This document shows positions 45,362-55,232 of a DNA stretch of 64,000 bases, piece after piece. The stretch's first letter is position 1. Every line of letters starts with the position of its first letter. The notes beneath the pieces are model-generated. The model saw only the letters and a program-made list of their open reading frames with translations, was not told the origin of the DNA and ran no database searches. Both the position numbers and the translations under genes were made by a program. The DNA comes from Agriotes lineatus (lineage: Eukaryota > Arthropoda > Insecta > Coleoptera > Elateridae), in the NCBI GenBank assembly GCA_940337035.1, contig CALNHX010003585.1:82289-146288 (forward strand), read 5' to 3'.

Positions 45362-48237
45362 CCCCTGTGAAGTTAGCACCACAACTAAAAATGTTATTTT
45401 TTTCAAGAGTTCCCGTTGCACCCCAAAGAGTTCTGGAGTTCCTTGCTATTATTAAAAATAGTTCTATGTATTTAAGAGAAAAAAATATAGATCGAAAATT
45501 TAGGGTGCTAACTTCACATGTTCCTCGGGCAAATACCACTATAACTCTTTTTCGGTCATACTTATTGAAAAATGTCATTACAGTTTTTGATAGAACTCGC
45601 CGGGGTGCTACTAGAACTCTAACAAAAAAAAATTTAAAAAAAATTATAAACCGAAAAAAAAATAATTTTTTTAAGTTCCGGTAGTTCTAATGGGTGTATT
45701 AGTAGCACCCCGGCGAGTTCTATCGATAACTCTAATAACATTTTTTGATAAGACTCGAAGTACAAACGTTACGCTTATTTTTATGTTAGCACTTTTAGAA
45801 AACGACCAAGACCTGGAAGTAATTTTTTACAGTTCCGGTAGTTCTAATGGGAGTTCGAGTAGCACCCCGGCGAGTTCTATCGTTAACTTTCATAACATTT
45901 TTTGATAGGAATCGAAGTAAAAAAATTACGCCCATTTTTTTGTTAGTACTTTTACAAAACGGCGAAGTCTTAAAAGCAATTTTTTAAAAGTTCCGGTAGT
46001 TCTAATGGGAGTTCTAGTAGCACCCCGGCTAGTTCTATCGATAGCTCTAATAACATTTTTTGATAGGATTCTAAGTTAAAAAGTCGACGAAAATACGCTC
46101 GCGAGTTGTATAATATGAAAACTGTATAGTGAGAGTAAATTATCACAAAAAATTATTACGTACTTAAAATTTGTTGTCAACCGTCAACCATATTCAAATT
46201 CATTGTAAAATCTATTACCGACCTTATAGTAAATACATATTTATTAAACCTTATTAGCCAATACACACTTTATTAATAATTATATTTTTGCACATAGGGA
46301 ATTGTGTTCGTTAACTGGAAGATAGTACATGGTGAAAGTTGGATATATCGAGGCCACCCAGGTAAGCAGTAGGTTGATGGTTCTGGGGGGCGGCTAACAC
46401 AATGGCAATAGTCTCGACTCTCGACTCTATAGAAACCCGGCGAATAGGCCTTTTGAGTGGTTAACTTCCATTCCTTACTTATAAACAGATATACATCAGA
46501 TTTCGTTTTCATGTAATAAAGATTGCTTACAACAGACACACAATCAAAGGCTGTTACTAATCTAAACAAGTTACAACGACACACGGTATCTTTGAATCGA
46601 CATTCCCAAGATATCGCCTTTTTGGGGTGACCCCGTTATGTCGAACTTCTCCCCCCCCCCCTCCCCCCCTACATTACTCTACTCTTCCGATGAACGGTCA
46701 AACGACAAAATAAACTTAATAAAATGCTTTTACCACGCCATCGGCAATATAGAAAAAACTAATTACTATCACTAACGTATTTATGGAAATATATATGTTA
46801 TCTGTTATCTAACACTTTCTGTATTATACACAGAAATGCTCCAAATTTTCACACAAACTTTAAAATCTTTATAAAAACGTCATAAAGTTGTGGAACTGAG
46901 CTCACTGTAAAATGAGACTAAACTGGACATTGAACAAATATAAGAATATAGTTAAAAGAGCCGGTCATCACTATGGAAATAACTTGCATGTAATTAGCGA
47001 ACCTATGAACGAGGAACAAAGATAAGATAAAAACCTTTACAATCCGATAAAGTTATTATCTCACTTAAGTTCCTTATTCTCCTACAAAAATAACGCAAAA
47101 TACGGTACTGTAGAGGCTCAAATAGCTTATATCGAAATTGCTTCCAGCACTTCGCCTTGAACATGTGAAGTTAGCACCCCAAATTTTCGATCCACATTTT
47201 TTTCTCTTAAATACATAGAACTATTTTTAAAAATAGCACCTCTTCGTGGAGTACCTGGAAACAGCTGAAGCTGGCTAAAGCTAGAGGTAAAATTTCGGGG
47301 GCGAAACGGTTCTGGGGCGAAATGGTTAGGGGGCGAAACGGCTGGAGACAAACGGCGGGGGCGAAACGGTCAGGGCGAAACGCCGAGGGCGAAACGTCCG
47401 TAAACCTACTAAAACTCCTATTAGAACTACCGGAACTTTTAAAAAATTGCTTTCAGGACTTCGTCGTTTTGTAAAAATACTAACACAAAAATTGGCGTAA
47501 CTTCTTTACTTCGGGTCCTGTTAAAAAATGTTATTAGAGTAATCGATAGAAATCGTCCAGGTGCTGCTAGAACTCCTATTAGAACTACCGGAACTGTAAA
47601 AAAATACTTTCAGGTCTTCGTCGTTTTGTAAAAATACTAACACAAAAATGGGCGTAACTTCTTTACTTCGGGTCCTATCAAAAAATGTTATCAGAGTTAT
47701 TGATAGAACTCGTTCGGGTGCTACTAGAACTCCTATTAGAACTGCCGGAACTGTAAACAATTACTTCCAGGTCTTGATCGTTTTGTAAAAGTGCTAACAT
47801 ACATTTATGCGTAACTTTTTTACTTCGAGTCAAAAAATGTTATTAGAGTTATCGATAGAACTTACCGGGGTGCTACTAGAACTTCCATTAGAACTACCGG
47901 AACTTAAAAAAATTAAAAAGATATATTTTCCGGTTTGTAAAAAATTTTTTTTTGTGAAAATCTTTTTTTTTGTGAAGAGTTATAGTAGCACCCCGGCTAG
48001 TTCTATCGGAAAGTGTAATGACATTTTTCAATAAGTATGACTGAAAAAGAGTTATAGTGGTATTTGTCCGAGGAAAATGTGCAGTTAGCACCCCAAATTT
48101 TCAATCCACATTTTTTTCTCTTAAATACATGGAACTATTTTTAAAAATAGCAAGGAACTCTAGAACTCTTTGGAGTGCAACGGGAGCTCTTGCAAAAAAT
48201 TACATTTTTTGAAGTTGTGGTGCTAACTTCACAGGGG
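45362..48237. mobile_element. Foldback-type DNA element with ~158-bp subrepeats, 2.9 kb
   Basis: Ends CCCCTGTGAAGTTAGCACCA and its complement are perfect over 20 bp. The inverted similarity continues for several hundred bp. Each arm holds tandem copies of a ~158-bp unit containing AGTTCCGGTAGTTCTAATGG: left arm at 45674, 45831 and 45989; right arm, inverted, four copies between about 47415 and 47905. The centre (about 46080-47150) is unrelated AT-rich sequence without a gene. The flanks TGTGTAGGAAA and TGTGAAGAAAC are similar (8 of 11) but not a clean duplication. It interrupts the RTE-like LINE. Confidence 0.8.
47285..47400 (+). repeat. GC-rich minisatellite, GGCGAAACG core
   Basis: Six to seven units of about 13-20 bp with GGGGGCGAAACGG-like cores, inside the right part of the foldback element. 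A sharp CpG-rich island in AT-rich surroundings. Confidence 0.75.
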
Positions 48238-48248
48238 TGTGAAGAAAC

Positions 48249-48577
48249 CTATAATGGATGAAACATAACAAGAAAGACTGGCGTTAAGTAACAGAAATCA
48301 AGTAGAAGTACTGAATTTTGACCAATACACACACTTCATACACTAGCTGCTACGCCAGCACCAACTCTGTATCCCGAATCCGGGGCAAGTTGATCATTGT
48401 ACCGCCAGATGCCAGCTCATAAAGCACCAGCCTCGACACCGCAAAGTAAATGACGTTACAGATAATACATACATACATAGACAAAATCAAAAATAACAAA
48501 AGTGCAGGATCTGGAGAAACAGTAATAGAGCTAATCAAACATGCAGATGAAGATGTAATTAATAGAACATACAAACT
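48249..48577 (+). pseudogene. RTE-like LINE, part 2: linker and first RT motif
   Basis: Begins right after the foldback element. From about 48475 the frame reads IDKIKNNKSAGSGETVIELI, the first RT motif (KnxKAxGxDgixaELiK), then NRTYKL. It is cut at 48577 by the 10.2-kb gypsy element and continues as IIKIWKNKEMPEEW at 58760. About 48330-48470 has little similarity and may hold a small extra insertion. Confidence 0.8.
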
Positions 48578-49330
48578 TGATATGATTCAGGAGGCACGCA
48601 AAGGCCTCCATTATCAAAATTTAAGTCGATTACGCCCTCGCCACGCAACAAGTATCAAAACGCGGCATTCATTACCAGATCGCCAAAATTCAAAGAGGCA
48701 GTTTAAACATCTGCATAGCGGCAGCCGTCCCAAAAATTTACAAGGAGCTGCCGCATTACGGCCCAGAGCATAACCTTCATAAACCCATCAAAACAAGATG
48801 ACAGCGCGACAAAGAAAGTGTTCCGGGCAGTAAACCGCTCAAAAACACAGGGAAGCTGGCGCATTAATTAAAAAGGGCCAACATTACGCGAATTGAGGTG
48901 TTGGTCTGTTTCTTTTCCTTTTTACTAATGTTATAAGGTCAGGGTGAACATAAACAATGCACGTATGAAATAATCCGCAGCCGCCCGCGGTAGAAAGCAT
49001 AATTTTTTCCAAGTAGGCAAAGGGCCGAAATAACAGCACCATAAAACTATAAAGTTTGCGAAGATTGCAGCGACGAGAGGAACAGACAGTTTTAGGATTA
49101 AGCAGTTTAGAAAATAAAACTCAAAGAGCATCAATAAACACCGGCACCGGATAGTCTGAAATAAAATCCAGGCATTAAAAACTCGCGTTCAAATCGAGGA
49201 ACAATGAAAACCCACGCCGCGAGGGCTGATTGAATTAAAGAAAACACCGACCACCGGAGCATGCGAAAAAAATCGCCTAAACAGTGGAAGCACGGGGCAG
49301 CAAGGCCGCGTACCAGGGAGTCCGCGAATC

Positions 49331-49627
49331 ACAAACCGCGCGGCTTCTATTGTAAAAATAGTTTAAGTATTCCTAACTTTGTTAATATGCGGGCGAAACA
49401 CGTCGAATAAGAACGCAAAATTCAAGTCTTTAGAAAGCGCAAACAATGCAGAGATTTTTGTTTCTTTCCTCTCGCTACGAAAGTGATAAGCCCGCAAACG
49501 CCGCGGCATCTAAAAAGATCGGCGTCACAAACCGCGCGGCTTCTATTGTAAAAATAATTTAAGTATTCCTAACTTTGTTAATATGCGGGCGAAACATGTC
49601 GAATAAGAACTCAAAATTCAAGTGTTA
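49331..49627 (+). repeat. Duplicated U3 segment
   Basis: ACAAACCGCGCGGCTTCTAT starts at 49331 and again at 49527 (196-bp step). About 100 bp are nearly identical, ending near AAAATTCAAGT. Such duplicated U3 blocks are often enhancer-like, but no function is shown here. The same pair occurs in the 3' LTR. Confidence 0.8.
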
Positions 49628-49739
49628 AGAAGACAGAAGCAATGCCCATGTCAGCGATAAGATAGCGCTTCGCGCCGCGGAGATCAAAGCTGCGAATCCA
49701 ATTCCTATCAAATTTGCAAACGTCCCCACTGCCGTTCAG

Positions 49740-49789
49740 CCAATCGGGAGCGAGGAATCGGCAAACAAAGCCGGCAAGACCTTTATAAA
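49740..49789 (+). promoter_or_regulatory. LTR core promoter (CCAAT and TATA)
   Basis: CCAAT at 49740-49744 and TTTATAAA at 49782-49789, with 37 nt between them. Transcription would start near 49815, just before the 59-bp tandem units. The equivalent TATA in the 3' LTR is at 57234-57241. Confidence 0.7.
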
Positions 49790-49892
49790 CCCCGGGCTTC
49801 TTGAGAAGGGCACGGAGTTCCAGCCAGCAGTTCAGCCAGCATCCAGCAGCCACCGCCCTCGGTCCAGCCAGCCTGATTACTCCAGCTTCAAC

Positions 49893-50115
49893 GACACTTA
49901 GTCTCCAGCGGTGCTCGCCGAGCTCCTGGGACTTAGAAAATTCTTTCAGCAACACTTAGTCTCCAGCGGTGCTCGCCGAGCTCCTGGGACTTAGAAAAAT
50001 TCCTTCAGCCGCACTTAGTCTCCAGCGGTGCTCGCCGAGCTCCTGGGACTTAGAAAAAGTCGCGGACTCGAATTTAGTCGCCAGTGGTGCTCGCCGAGCT
50101 CCTGGCACTTAGCCG
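49893..50115 (+). repeat. Four 59-bp tandem units downstream of the LTR promoter
   Basis: CTTAGTCTCCAGCGGTGCTC and the following CGCCGAGCTCCTGGGACTTA recur at about 49897, 49955, 50014 and, diverged, 50073. The same array lies in the 3' LTR at about 57350-57567. Confidence 0.85.
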
Positions 50116-50212
50116 AATTTGCCCAAGCGAAGCCGGATCCAGCCGCCCGACACGCCGGCCGCCCCCCCCAAACCACTGCCGTCATCGCCTGCAGAGTCAC
50201 CGCCTCCATGGA

Positions 50213-50315
50213 GTAAGGACGTTCCTTCCTCCCCGTTCCACAGGACGCCGCCGCCAGCCGGCCTCTCCGAGGACGCCCCCCCCCACGCACTAATCAGTCT
50301 CATATATTTTTACAG
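50213..50315 (+). other. Candidate intron in the LTR leader
   Basis: A donor-like GTAAGG follows GGA at 50213; a branch-like CACTAATC (about 50288) and a T-rich run lead to TACAG at 50311-50315, giving a 103-bp intron. A second strong acceptor (pyrimidine run, then CACTTAG ending at 51172) lies near the LTR end. All signals recur in the 3' LTR. Inferred only; the sequence does not prove splicing. Confidence 0.35.
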
Positions 50316-51105
50316 GCTCCAGGAGACCTTCCAACGCCTGTTCGGCCCCTCACCTACCCCCAACCCCAGGTCGCCCTTGACCCTCAAGGCACGCCGTTGT
50401 CTACAGTTGCGGCCGCACTCAGGATCGCCCGCCGCCGCCGCCCACCGCGCGGACATCGCATCCCCGCAGTATTGCCCACGGACCCCGGAGCTCCGAAACA
50501 CGCCCACGGGACAGGAAGCCCTGTACGACCAGACTCCGCCCGGACCGCGCCGCCCGCACCGCCGCCAGCGACAGGTCCTCCGCCGCCCCCGAAAGTTGGA
50601 AGTGGAGTTGGAGCTGCACCTAAGCGCCGAGGAGACACGGGAACTGCAGTCCTTGTGGGACGCATATTGCGCCCCCGCCGAGTCGAGTCGCCGCCCCCAG
50701 CTCCCCACAGTAGCCCTGCCGGCCCGAAGCAAGGTCCAGGGTACACCCCACTACCACAGGATGGATCCGCGGCAGACCAAGGAGCTACGCGACCGCCCCC
50801 GGCCGTCCCTCCGCTCCTCTCCAGCGCGCATACCGTCCAGCCACCGCCGACACCGCCGCCGCCCGTCACCATCGCCCAGGCGCCCCAATCAGCAGCCATC
50901 CGGCCCGACGAGCCGGCGAGGCCGCACACCTAGCCCTCCGAGCCGCCTCCAGCGCCAGAACCTCCGCCGTCCCCGGCACGCACGCCCCTCCCCACGAGAG
51001 GAAGAGCCCCGGGACGAAACACGGCGACCCCACCCCACCAGAAGCTTCGAGGCGTTATCCAATACATAGCCTATCATTTTTCTCTTTTGTATATATGTTC
51101 AAACA

Positions 51106-51111
51106 ATTAAA
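51106..51111 (+). terminator. Poly(A) signal ATTAAA in the LTR
   Basis: ATTAAA at 51106-51111, repeated at 58563-58568 in the 3' LTR, where it would end the genomic transcript. If the start is near 49815, the R region would be about 1.3 kb. Confidence 0.5.
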
Positions 51112-51304
51112 AACCTGTGTAAATATCATTCTTTTTGTTTTCTCTCTCTTTCTCTCTCGCGCTTGCACTTAGGTCTGCTCCGCCTACCAGGGAGAACACC
51201 ATTGGCCGACTGAGTTGCCAGGGCCAAATCAACAAGAGTCGCCATTAGTAGTAGTTAGCCCTCGCCCGCCCTCCAACGAGGCCGCGGGACCGAGTCGTGT
51301 TAAT

Positions 51305-51323
51305 TGGCGCCCAACGTGGGGAC
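51305..51323 (+). other. Primer-binding site (tRNA-Lys type)
   Basis: TGGCGCCCAACGTGGGGAC starts 2 nt inside the 5' LTR edge. It resembles the Lys-tRNA primer sites known from retroelements. Confidence 0.85.
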
Positions 51324-51393
51324 ATTTTTTTTTGGGTGGATACCAGAAGGAAAACACGCAAACAACAATGGTCAAGACCAAGAGCAAGAAAAC

Positions 51394-52500
51394 ATGGGAG
51401 AGACCCCAGAGAGGAGCGAGGAGCAGGCACAAGCAGCACAGGCGAGTGGAAGCTTGCACAGCTCCGAGGTGATCGCCGCGTCTTTATTCCAATGTGGACA
51501 AAGAACGCCGCCCCAGAGCGAGAGCCCGGCACAACGCCCGGCCAGCATGGGACCACAACCCCCGGGAACGCACTATCATGCGGACTTGGAAACAACAGCG
51601 GCTCAGCCCGCCCAATTTCTGGGTATCGAGAATGCCCAGTGGCGCCCAACACACCCCCAGGAAACGCCAACCGGTTCAAGCACGGTGGCCTTTTCGGCTG
51701 AACAATTTCAAACTCTCCTGGCGACCATAGCAACACCCAAAAAGGTCGACCCAGTCCCCGTTTTCAAGGGAGAGGATTTGGACGATCCACAAGAGTTCTT
51801 GGACCATTGTGTCCGATACCAAGCGCAGGGAGGTTGCTCCAATGGAGAGCTACTCAAGGTAGCAACAAGCGCCCTACAGAGCAAGGCAAGTCAATGGTGG
51901 CGGCCCTATGCATCGTTACCATTAGCCTGGACGGAGTTTGAGGAACTATTTAGGAAGAAGTTCGACAGCCCGGAAATCCGCGCTGCTCTGACCACCCAAC
52001 TGTACGGCCAGAAGCAAGGAGTTCGGGACAACGCCGAGATATTTCTCTTACGAAAAATTCAATTGGTACGACGCCTGGAAGTGCAGCAGCCAATGCAGTC
52101 CTTGGTAGCCATCTTGGTGGAACTGCTCAAGCCAGCCATACGGCCATACCTGAGACTCGCCCCGCCCACGAGCATGGATGAACTACTCGACAAAGTCGCC
52201 GCCATTGAAAAAGATCTGGAAGATCAAGCCCCACCACCAGCCCGGGAAATACGCCCCCGAGAAAACTCAAACCCTGCACTGCCCCGGTGTTATTACTGCC
52301 CGGGCTACCATTTCATTAGGGACTGCCCCCAGCGCCGTCAACCAGACCCAACGCGCCCTAATGTCCCCGCACGCACCGCCACCAACCCGCCGATCACCCG
52401 GACCGAACCGCCCCGCGACGCGACGTCGGGAAACGGAGGGAGGCCAGGGCGAGTCAACGCCGAGACCCAGCCCACGGCCCAGGCCAGTGCCACGCGCTAA
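51394..52500 (+). CDS. gag: Gag polyprotein of the gypsy element
   Basis: Gag builds the virus-like particle and binds RNA. The frame is open from 51304, but the first ATG in it is at 51394, giving 368 codons. The capsid-like core spans about residues 120-270: VPVFKGEDLDDPQEFLDHCV, then KASQWWRP and FEELFRKKF, the usual gypsy Gag motifs. A single zinc knuckle lies near residue 300, CYYCPGYHFIRDC, spaced CX2CX3HX4C, one residue shorter than the usual CX2CX4HX4C. The C-terminus is rich in Pro, Arg and Thr. It overlaps pol by about 140 nt in the -1 register and ends at 52498-52500, beyond the slippery site at 52428. Codons are strongly GC-ending. Confidence 0.92.
   Translation: MGETPERSEEQAQAAQASGSLHSSEVIAASLFQCGQRTPPQSESPAQRPASMGPQPPGTHYHADLETTAAQPAQFLGIENAQWRPTHPQETPTGSSTVAFSAEQFQTLLATIATPKKVDPVPVFKGEDLDDPQEFLDHCVRYQAQGGCSNGELLKVATSALQSKASQWWRPYASLPLAWTEFEELFRKKFDSPEIRAALTTQLYGQKQGVRDNAEIFLLRKIQLVRRLEVQQPMQSLVAILVELLKPAIRPYLRLAPPTSMDELLDKVAAIEKDLEDQAPPPAREIRPRENSNPALPRCYYCPGYHFIRDCPQRRQPDPTRPNVPARTATNPPITRTEPPRDATSGNGGRPGRVNAETQPTAQASATR
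52428..52485 (+). promoter_or_regulatory. Probable -1 ribosomal frameshift signal (gag to pol)
   Basis: GGGAAAC at 52428-52434 sits in the gag register as G GGA AAC, the X-XXY-YYZ form used by several retroviruses. A 7-nt spacer follows, then GGCCAGGGC (52442-52450), which can pair with GCCCAGGCC (52477-52485) with one central mismatch. The pol register (-1) is open from 52362, so slippage here would fuse Gag to Pol. The position, register and spacing are seen; the activity is inferred. Confidence 0.75.
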
Positions 52501-55232
52501 GCGCCCCCCGTGGTCGGTCCCTGCCCCGTATTCTCGTACGATTCGAGCCAGGACAGCAGGAGATTCACGCCCTAGTGGACTCGGCCGCCACACATAATTT
52601 CATCAACTCCCGATGGGTCCACGACGACGACATCAGGCCATACCACCATTCGGAAGCTAAGACAGCCCAGGAGAATGCCACCATGAAGCTAAAAGGGGAG
52701 AGCAGGATTCAGTTCAATATAGAACTAGAGGCCTACACCACCCCCTGCATCGTGGCGGAGGATCTACGGGAAGACCTCATCTTGGGACTGCCTTGGCTAA
52801 CCGAGCAAGAAGCAACGTTTGATTTCACTCGTCGATGCATTCACCACGGTACCACGCACCGACGCACCACCTACTGCCTAGGCCCCGAGCAGATGCCCGC
52901 TCTACAACAAGAGCCCCTACAGCTCACCAGCCTTGGATCACATATGCCTAGCCAGTGGAAGGAACAATTGGGTGCCGTGCTGAATGAATTTCCAGACGTA
53001 TGGAGGACCACTGCACCTCCCACACGTACTCTACAGCACGTCATCAGGACGACCAGCGACGCACCCATCAGGAGCCCACAGTATCGCTATTCAGAGGACA
53101 AGAAGCGAGTAATTACCGAACAGATCGAGGAAATGTTGGCCAAGGGGTTTATTGAGCCGAGCCACTCTCCGCACAACTCCCCCATAGTCGTGGTGACCAA
53201 GAAGGACTCCACGCCTAGGTTCTGCCTGGACTTTAGGCGCCTGAACGAAGCCACTTGGGATGAACCTGCGGTACTCCCTCTAATACACGAGACCCTGAAG
53301 GATCTCGGCCCCGCCAGCATTTTCACATCACTCGACCTGAAGTCTGGATATTGGCAGATTGCCCTCCACCCCGAGTCACGGGCGTACACCGCCTTCACCA
53401 CTCCTGATGGAGCCGCGTATCAGTTTCGCGTCATGCCTTTCGGTCTAAAAACAGCACCCATGACCTTTCAGCGACTGATGGCCCGCGAAGTCCTGGTAGG
53501 GTACCTACATCGGTTTTGCTTAGTCTACCTGGATGACATAATCATCTACTCGACGACCTGGGCAGAGCACCTCACTCACTTAAGGAAGGTACTCGAGCGC
53601 CTCCAGGAACATGGGCTGATCTGCTCCATAAACAAGTGCCGATTTGGAGAGGATAGACTACGCTACCTCGGACACACGGTAGGCCCAGACGAAAACGAAC
53701 CCCAACCGGAGCACATCGAGCAGGTAATTAGCACCACCGCCCCAACCAGTCGCAAGAAGCTCAGACAATTCCTTGGGCTATGCAACTGGCTCCGGGAATA
53801 CGTCCCTAACTTCGCGGACTTAGCCGCCCCACTCACCGATCTACTAAGCCCCAAGAAAAAGTGGGCCTGGACCGAAGACACCCAACGCGCCCTGGAGGCC
53901 ATTAAGGACGCCCTCTGCGCCCCCCTTCGCCTCGCCAGACCCGACGCCTCTAAACCCTTCGTACTACAGACGGACGCCAGCCAATTAGGGATAGCGGCGG
54001 TGCTTTTCCAGGAGCGCGCAAATGGCAGCCGAGATATCGTCTCATACGCAAGTGCGAGATTCTCCCCCGCAAAAACCCGCTACCACTCCAACGAGCAGCA
54101 GTGCCTAGCCGCAGTATGGGCAATAAAAAGGTATCGGCCCTACCTAGAGGGACGAAAGTTCACTCTTCGGACGGACAACAAGGCTCTCACCTGGCTCAAC
54201 GCGCAAAAGGACCAGCGGGCCAAACTGACGCGATGGGCGCTATTTCTCCAGGATTTCACCTTCGACATCGAGCACTGCCCCTGGAAGGCCAATGAGCTTC
54301 CAGATGCACTATCAAGGCAGCCCGCAGAGGAGCACCCGGATACACTCTGGGACAACGCAGACCGCCTACTTCCTCCTCTGCAACCCCAAGCAGAAACCCG
54401 AGACGAAGAGCACCCGTTGGTTTTTGCTATCACCCACAGCCCCAGCAACGGGACAAACGCGGGCCCCCAGGAAAGCGCCGACCCTCCTAGAAGTAGGACC
54501 AGCACCGATCAGACGGGCAGGTACCCTCAGCACCCACCGCCTTCCCACGCCATACCAGCCGTAGCCAAGACCGGTATCCTCGATTACTACCACTGGTACT
54601 GCGGACGTCACCGCACCGCCGCCGAGACCGTCCAACTCCTGTCGAAGTACCACAGCTGCCCCAACATAGCGCAGGAGGTAAGGGAATACTGCGAACAGTG
54701 CCCCGACTGCATAGCCCAGCCCCGGGTCAACCTTTTGGTCGCCCAACTACCGGAGCTCACCGCCCGGATCCAGCAACATCAGCTCACCGATCCCGCCACG
54801 CAGACCCTGTTCAACCGGTGGCATGAGAGCTATGCCAGCCCCCATTCCACGCCAGCTTTGCGGGAAGTACACGAGCAGTACGACGTCAGCGAAGGCTATC
54901 TCTATAGACAAACGCCCGCGGGACCGCGACTGGTAGTACCCCCCGAAGCCCGCGCCGAGGTGGTATACGAGTACCATGACCACGCCCTAGCAGGTCACCC
55001 CGGGATAGCCGAGACCACAAGAGCCATCACACAGCACTTCTTTTGGCCGGACATGCGCACCTACATCCGGGACTACGTTCGGCTCTGCGTCCTGTGCCTG
55101 AGATGTAAGAAGGGTCGCCACCAGGCCAAGGCGGCGCAACGACCCCACCAGCCCCGGCACGCCTGGGACACATTGGCCCTCGACCCCATGGGTCCCTACC
55201 CCCGCTCTACCGAGGCAAGCGGTTCATTTTAG
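52434..55232 (+). CDS. pol: Pol: protease, reverse transcriptase, RNase H, integrase N-terminus (frameshifted at the end)
   Basis: Entered by -1 frameshift from gag. Protease: ALVDSAATHNFI (52569 onward) has DSA where DSG or DTG is usual. RT: CLDFRRLNEATW, FTSLDLKSGYWQI, FRVMPFGLKTAPMTFQRLM and the catalytic YLDD at 53526-53537. RNase H: LQTDASQLGIAAVL, SNEQQCLAAVWAI, RTDNKALTWL, then LPDALSRQP. Integrase zinc finger: HALAGHPG followed by CVLCLRC (about 54980-55105). The order RT-RNase H-integrase defines Ty3/gypsy. The frame ends at TAG 55230-55232, but the integrase core continues one register back from about 55211, which fits loss of one base near 55205-55213. Otherwise intact, with no stops. 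Confidence 0.93.
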   Translation, partial: RREARASQRRDPAHGPGQCHALSAPRGRSLPRILVRFEPGQQEIHALVDSAATHNFINSRWVHDDDIRPYHHSEAKTAQENATMKLKGESRIQFNIELEAYTTPCIVAEDLREDLILGLPWLTEQEATFDFTRRCIHHGTTHRRTTYCLGPEQMPALQQEPLQLTSLGSHMPSQWKEQLGAVLNEFPDVWRTTAPPTRTLQHVIRTTSDAPIRSPQYRYSEDKKRVITEQIEEMLAKGFIEPSHSPHNSPIVVVTKKDSTPRFCLDFRRLNEATWDEPAVLPLIHETLKDLGPASIFTSLDLKSGYWQIALHPESRAYTAFTTPDGAAYQFRVMPFGLKTAPMTFQRLMAREVLVGYLHRFCLVYLDDIIIYSTTWAEHLTHLRKVLERLQEHGLICSINKCRFGEDRLRYLGHTVGPDENEPQPEHIEQVISTTAPTSRKKLRQFLGLCNWLREYVPNFADLAAPLTDLLSPKKKWAWTEDTQRALEAIKDALCAPLRLARPDASKPFVLQTDASQLGIAAVLFQERANGSRDIVSYASARFSPAKTRYHSNEQQCLAAVWAIKRYRPYLEGRKFTLRTDNKALTWLNAQKDQRAKLTRWALFLQDFTFDIEHCPWKANELPDALSRQPAEEHPDTLWDNADRLLPPLQPQAETRDEEHPLVFAITHSPSNGTNAGPQESADPPRSRTSTDQTGRYPQHPPPSHAIPAVAKTGILDYYHWYCGRHRTAAETVQLLSKYHSCPNIAQEVREYCEQCPDCIAQPRVNLLVAQLPELTARIQQHQLTDPATQTLFNRWHESYASPHSTPALREVHEQYDVSEGYLYRQTPAGPRLVVPPEARAEVVYEYHDHALAGHPGIAETTRAITQHFFWPDMRTYIRDYVRLCVLCLRCKKGRHQAKAAQRPHQPRHAWDTLALDPMGPYPRSTEASGSF

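Larger units (their letters stand above)
48578..51302 (+). repeat. 5' LTR, 2725 bp
   Basis: Contains, in order, a U3 with a ~100-bp duplicated segment, a CCAAT and TATA promoter, four 59-bp tandem units, a GC-rich stretch of over 900 bp with long incidental frames in several registers, and an ATTAAA poly(A) signal followed by a pyrimidine tract. Unusually long for a gypsy LTR. Confidence 0.95.

Noticed and set aside
50119..51069. 316-codon Pro/Arg-rich frame in the 5' LTR as a gene
   Set aside because: The region is extremely GC-rich, so stops are rare in all frames, including the antisense (50384-50929) and another sense register (50397-50933). The 3' LTR copy is shifted by C-run changes. 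Kept only as part of a finding.
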